NCBI GenBank assembly: GCA_900642245.1
Contig: CAAAJI010000116.1
Span: forward strand, 62,604-83,668
Source: Fragilaria radians
Taxonomy: Eukaryota; Bacillariophyta; Fragilariophyceae; Fragilariales; Fragilariaceae
DNA length: 21,065 nt
Direction: 5' to 3'
Shown: in pieces, positions 18,071 to 21,065 of the stretch
How positions within the stretch are numbered: the stretch's first letter is position 1
Layout: each line of letters starts with the position of its first letter
The notes under the pieces: generated by a model
The model's input: only the letters and a program-made list of their open reading frames with translations
Databases searched by the model: none
What the model was told of the DNA's origin: nothing
Translations under genes and position numbers: made by a program

Positions 18071-18431
18071 CTAGAGTAAGTGCGTCGACTAAAAAAGCTA
18101 CACACGTATTATGATATATGCACATCAGAAAGTTGAATCCAAGGATTACCGGTACTCGAAAATTCCTAACTCATTCCCGCCCACCACCGGGCTCATAACC
18201 TGGTAGACATTCTGATGAGTCGATGAGTCAGGTTAACGAACGATATTCTCTTCAGAGGAAAAGCCGGAAGTTGGGCATCTGGAGATATTAGCCGAGAGGT
18301 TAACACCTTTACAATCACTCTTTTTTTCTTAAAACCTTTATTTTAAGCGTGAGTGTGTTAGGATGATTGTAAGCCATTTACTTTTATACTTCAGCTTTCA
18401 GTTGAGATCTTGCTGAAAACCCTATTACGGA

Positions 18432-18453
18432 TTACTTATATCCAAATAAGTAA
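18432..18453. other. Inverted repeat, hairpin (unit 3)
   Basis: Arms TTACTTAT and ATAAGTAA pair perfectly over 8 bp around the loop ATCCAA. Against unit 1, one G-C pair has become T-A, and two wobble pairs have become Watson-Crick. Confidence 0.45.
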
Positions 18454-18492
18454 CCGCAGTACTACAATACTTGCCAAGATCAAAATTTGAAA

Positions 18493-18672
18493 ATGTTCAT
18501 TGTCATTTTTATCGCTGATCTTTCGCAAGGTAAAAAATATCGTTTTAAACTCGGAAATTCAATTGTAAAGATGGTTACTTATGTGGCAGATGCTCAAGAT
18601 TTTGCCATCATTGACTCTAGTTCCACCAGGTTGGCTAGTTTGACTTTATTCACCGATTTAATAATGTTGTAA
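18493..18672 (+). CDS. Unrecognised 59-residue reading frame, block A
   Basis: From the ATG at 18493 this frame begins MFIVIFIADLSQGKKYRFK and ends at TAA (18670-18672). The first ~10 residues are hydrophobic but short for a signal peptide. Unit 1 has the same sequence near 3147 (MFTVIFIAEISQGKN), but there a ~15-nt deletion and substitutions close the frame after ~40 codons. It matches no family I know. Poor conservation between units argues against a functional gene; it may be an exon remnant. Confidence 0.2.
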   Translation: MFIVIFIADLSQGKKYRFKLGNSIVKMVTYVADAQDFAIIDSSSTRLASLTLFTDLIML

Positions 18673-18702
18673 ACTTCTATCTCATTTCTTGACATTACTC
18701 AT

Positions 18703-18855
18703 ATGTTTATCTTGATTTTCCTTTTTCTCCTATCTGTAGTGCTACTAATTCCTTTGTGCGCTTCAGGCAAAATGGTGATTGCAATATTGCGAGATATCTA
18801 TTGGAGAATTTTGACAATATGTATTTATGCATTTATTTGGAAGCAAACATTTTGA
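18703..18855 (+). CDS. Possible secreted mini-protein, 50 residues (unit 3)
   Basis: Same length and layout as the frame at 9598-9750: N-terminus MFILIFLFLLSVVLLIPLCA, C-terminus IYAFIWKQTF then TGA. By eye, differences from unit 2 are scattered single substitutions without frameshift. The hydrophobic N-terminus suits a signal peptide or membrane anchor. Function unknown. Confidence 0.3.
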   Translation: MFILIFLFLLSVVLLIPLCASGKMVIAILRDIYWRILTICIYAFIWKQTF

Positions 18856-18872
18856 GTGGAAATGATCAAACC

Positions 18873-19027
18873 TGTAAATTGTGATTGTAGTCTCTTGACA
18901 TTTGTCAATCTCACCTGTTGGAATGTGACCTAACATTTATTGAATGAGACATTTGTAAATTGTTATTGTAGTCATTTGGAATTTGTTAATCTCATCTATT
19001 GTAATGGTATCTAACAATTCATTGAAG
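18873..19027. repeat. Internal ~81-bp tandem duplication, block B (unit 3)
   Basis: Same two-copy structure, with copies starting at 18873 and 18954. The minus-strand frame upstream reads SCICNEYSEFLAFDFNELL before entering the repeat. Confidence 0.6.
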
Positions 19028-19333
19028 TCAAAGGCAAGAAATTCTGAATATTCATTGCAAATACAACTCTCAGCTTTTATCAAATCAACAAAAGACAATT
19101 GAAGTATGAAACAAAACGAGAAGTTTAACAAAATAGCATAGTATGACAAAAGTGAAGAGAAAAAGTCAGGATAAAGAGAAACGAAAATCACAAATTTTAG
19201 ATTCAAAGTAGCAAATCAAAGATTTGCAAAGAAATTGATGTCAGCATATAGGATCCAAAAAGACCGAGGAATCTCCGAAGTACTAAAGATTCTCTGACCT
19301 TCCAAAACGTCCAAAGCTTTTCCAAAGTGACTT

Positions 19334-19620
19334 ACAATCAAAACTTCAATCTGGGACAGAATTTTTGAAGACAAAATCAGGAGAAATCCCATTGAGATAC
19401 CAACAATATTTTGAGTTGCAATCAATTTGATGCAGCACAGCATACATTGAGAGTCGGAAGAAAAGGAAAGACAGCAAAGGTCAATTAGCAATCCAGCAGC
19501 TGGAAATGAGGATGAAATACCTCAGCTTTTATTTGCACTCATAGACAAGAGGGGGTATGTTCTTGTTGCAAAGAAAAAGGATGCAAGTCTCCAACTTGTA
19601 GCTTGAGGAATAGACCATGG
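19334..19620 (+). pseudogene. Ty1/Copia Gag remnant, internally deleted (unit 3)
   Basis: It begins TIKTSIWDRIFEDKIRRNPI at ~19334. Where unit 2 has a TAG stop this copy has TGG, so the stop arose after the copies parted. A deletion then jumps from NPIEI to the sequence just before the FDAA block (~19400), and the LSFA and knuckle region follow up to ~19620 with further indels. Confidence 0.55.
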
Positions 19621-19797
19621 CAAGAAGCGCCAAGATGTGTCGAAAATTCCTGATTCAACATCATTTGTTTTGGTAGGGCTATTTTGTGGCTACTTCTTTC
19701 ACCCTCTGCTGACATTTTTTGCATATTTTACAAGAAATGAGGGAGGGAGGAGATGAATTCAATCCATTCATTTGGGTGCTGGTATTTGGTGACAGAG

Positions 19798-20045
19798 GAT
19801 GAGGGAACAGACTGCATAGATGTTATGCCACGAAGAGGAGGAAAGCAGCAGGCAGTGATAGTGGCCTTGGAAATCATGGAGCTCAAAATCAGATTAGAGC
19901 AATTCAGTTGGCTATGAATTCAGTTAGGAGGGAGTCTATTGATTTCAAAAATAAGATTTGGGACAATGACACGACAGTGACACTGTATTTGGGCATAGAA
20001 GCAGAAATAGTACATGGATAGCTTTGGCACCAGGACAACGGGAAG
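19798..20045 (+). pseudogene. GCR1_C-like remnant, truncated (unit 3)
   Basis: Only the coiled-coil part is left, with local frameshifts. The copy ends at ~20045, where a deletion joins it to the SLX1 upstream region. The GCR1_C core itself (LWQEY) is absent. Confidence 0.45.
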
Positions 20046-20269
20046 TGCCAAAAGAATATACATGTTTGGAAAAAAATTCCATTTAACGGTCCTATTTAAG
20101 AATCACAGAAAATTATTCAATGCGCGACAAGAATACATTCATTGAAAAACCGGAAAGGCCCTGGCAACTTTCATTTAATCCTAACATGAATTATTATTTA
20201 AAACAACGGTGGGCCTAAAATTAAATCAAAAGTTGGGAGATAGTAAAAACTTAATCGCGCTGCTGGTGG

Positions 20270-20353
20270 TACAAGTACAATACTTCATATTGATAGATTT
20301 GTAACGCCGATCTTCACAGCCATTCACTCCCCATTTTTAAAACAAAGCTAAAC
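20270..20353 (+). promoter_or_regulatory. Conserved SLX1 upstream region (unit 3)
   Basis: Same block before the ATG at 20354, with three or four substitutions against unit 2. It follows directly on the unit 3 deletion junction, so if unit 3 is expressed its promoter lies in the last ~300 bases. Confidence 0.4.
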
Positions 20354-21065
20354 ATGAGTCCATCATTCTTGGGACAACAATCGAATCGGCGTATTGCAAC
20401 ATCCGATTTTTATTGCTACTTACTGCGATCCTTGGATGCCAATCATCCAATAAAAACCTATATTGGTTTCACGGTACGACAAAAGTGTTGCTAGAGTTTC
20501 ATTTCAACCTTGCTTATTATTGCTAGCTGATTAAAGTTTCTTAGACAGATCCATATGGTCAACTCCAACAACACAATCGTGTCTTGAAGAGTGGAGACGC
20601 AGCGCCAAACAAACCACCAGATGAAGCACCATGGGCGTACGCCTGTATCGTCCATGGATTCGCAAGCCAAACTTCGGCATTGGAATTTGAGTGGATCTGG
20701 CAGCATTTTGACAAGTCCATAGCTACTCGAAAGGCTCTAGGAGATCAGCAAGTTCGCAAGTTGAAAAGCAAGCAAGGAGTGTATGGTAAGCTTAATGTTT
20801 TGAAGGTACTTGTAACGGAATGCATGGACTTCTGTGCACTTCAACAAAGTCTATCGATCTATTTCTTCGACAACAATACAAAACAATCATTTGAGAAAAT
20901 CAAACTGGAATCAAATCTAGATGTCCCCGTTTCGGTAAAATGTGTCCTGATTCAATCACTTGAAGACCTGGAATTCTGGAGGAAACGTGACCTTCCACAA
21001 AAGAAATCATCTGACCATAAGTTGTACCAGGGTAAATGTATGCTTTGTTCCGAAAAATTAATCAT
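20354..21065 (+). CDS. SLX1: SLX1-like GIY-YIG endonuclease paralogue, copy 3 (partial)
   Basis: Exon 1 is 20354-20473, the intron 20474-20544 (71 nt, GT...TTAG), and exon 2 runs from 20545 off the window. The frame is open to the edge, ~213 residues. It differs from copies 1 and 2 at more sites in the GIY-YIG region (SGDAAPNKPPDEAPWAYACI, LEFEWIWQHF, ATRKALGD). It has one extra codon (Pro), again a 3-nt indel. The catalytic Glu is kept (residue 89); the Arg position is Gln46. The first two zinc ligands (CMLC) are present and the rest lies outside. It is probably a full gene continuing beyond the window. Confidence 0.85.

Larger units (their letters stand above)
17217..18110. repeat. ~455-bp tandem duplication of SLX1 5' pseudogene region
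   Basis: Two copies (about 17217-17650 and 17680-18110) share decayed SLX1 exon 1, intron and exon 2 start, plus upstream DNA. The copied ATGs are 452 bp apart and the AAAAAAGCTACACAC boxes (17635 and 18091) 456 bp apart. The upstream DNA (TTGAAGAATGG, AATTGTGCAAAAGAG) is not found before the three intact genes. Confidence 0.65.
18242..21065 (+). repeat. Tandem module, unit 3 (cut by window edge)
   Basis: Third copy, starting with block A and running into the SLX1 gene where the window ends. A deletion joins the middle of the GCR1_C-like remnant (~20045) straight to the SLX1 upstream region (~20075), removing ~1.3 kb present in unit 2. The Gag remnant is also shortened internally. From ~20080 on it resembles unit 2 more than unit 1. 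Confidence 0.8.

Noticed and set aside
1..21065. CRISPR arrays, bacterial operons, tRNA genes
   Set aside because: There are no spaced identical short repeats and no polycistronic gene order. No sequence with a tRNA B-box and clover-leaf pairing was seen by eye.

Overview
The window looks like AT-rich nuclear DNA of a stramenopile alga, most likely a diatom. There is no operon structure. The one clear gene has a short GT-AG intron. The debris around it matches families I know best from diatoms: leucine-rich repeats of the SIPSEIG type, a Ty1/Copia Gag of the CoDi type, a GCR1_C-like DNA-binding domain and a trypsin-like S1 protease. The organism call is inference.

Layout. Bases 1-1730 hold no gene I can recognise. 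Bases 1749-2524 hold two broken copies of a leucine-rich-repeat gene in an unusual head-to-head arrangement. From about 2880 to the end the window is a tandem array of a ~6.7-6.9 kb module: unit 1 2880-9575, unit 2 9576-17509 with an extra duplicated tail to ~18130, unit 3 from 18242 and cut by the window edge. The full module order is: block A (small reading frame, hairpin), block B (possible secreted mini-protein and an internal ~80 bp duplication), decayed Copia Gag, decayed GCR1_C-like gene, unrecognised remnants, an SLX1-like gene, a conserved island, a decayed trypsin-like gene, another unrecognised remnant, and an inverted SLX1 pseudocopy.

The only genes that look intact are the three SLX1-like genes (ATG at 6721, 13634 and 20354). 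Each has a 120-nt first exon, a 71-nt phase-0 intron and a long second exon. They carry a GIY-YIG fold followed by a C4HC3 zinc finger, as in SLX1, the catalytic subunit of the SLX1-SLX4 structure-specific endonuclease. Everything else in the module is broken by stops, frameshifts or deletions that are largely shared between units, so most decay came before the duplication.

The most interesting point is that the Arg of the SLX1 active site (Arg41 in human SLX1) aligns with Gln in all three open copies and also in both longer inverted pseudocopies. The locus may therefore be amplifying a nuclease-dead or altered SLX1 paralogue while keeping its reading frame open. Inverted SLX1 copies downstream of units 1 and 2 make convergent inverted repeats, which could drive rearrangement or give antisense transcripts. 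No tRNA, rRNA or CRISPR array was seen.
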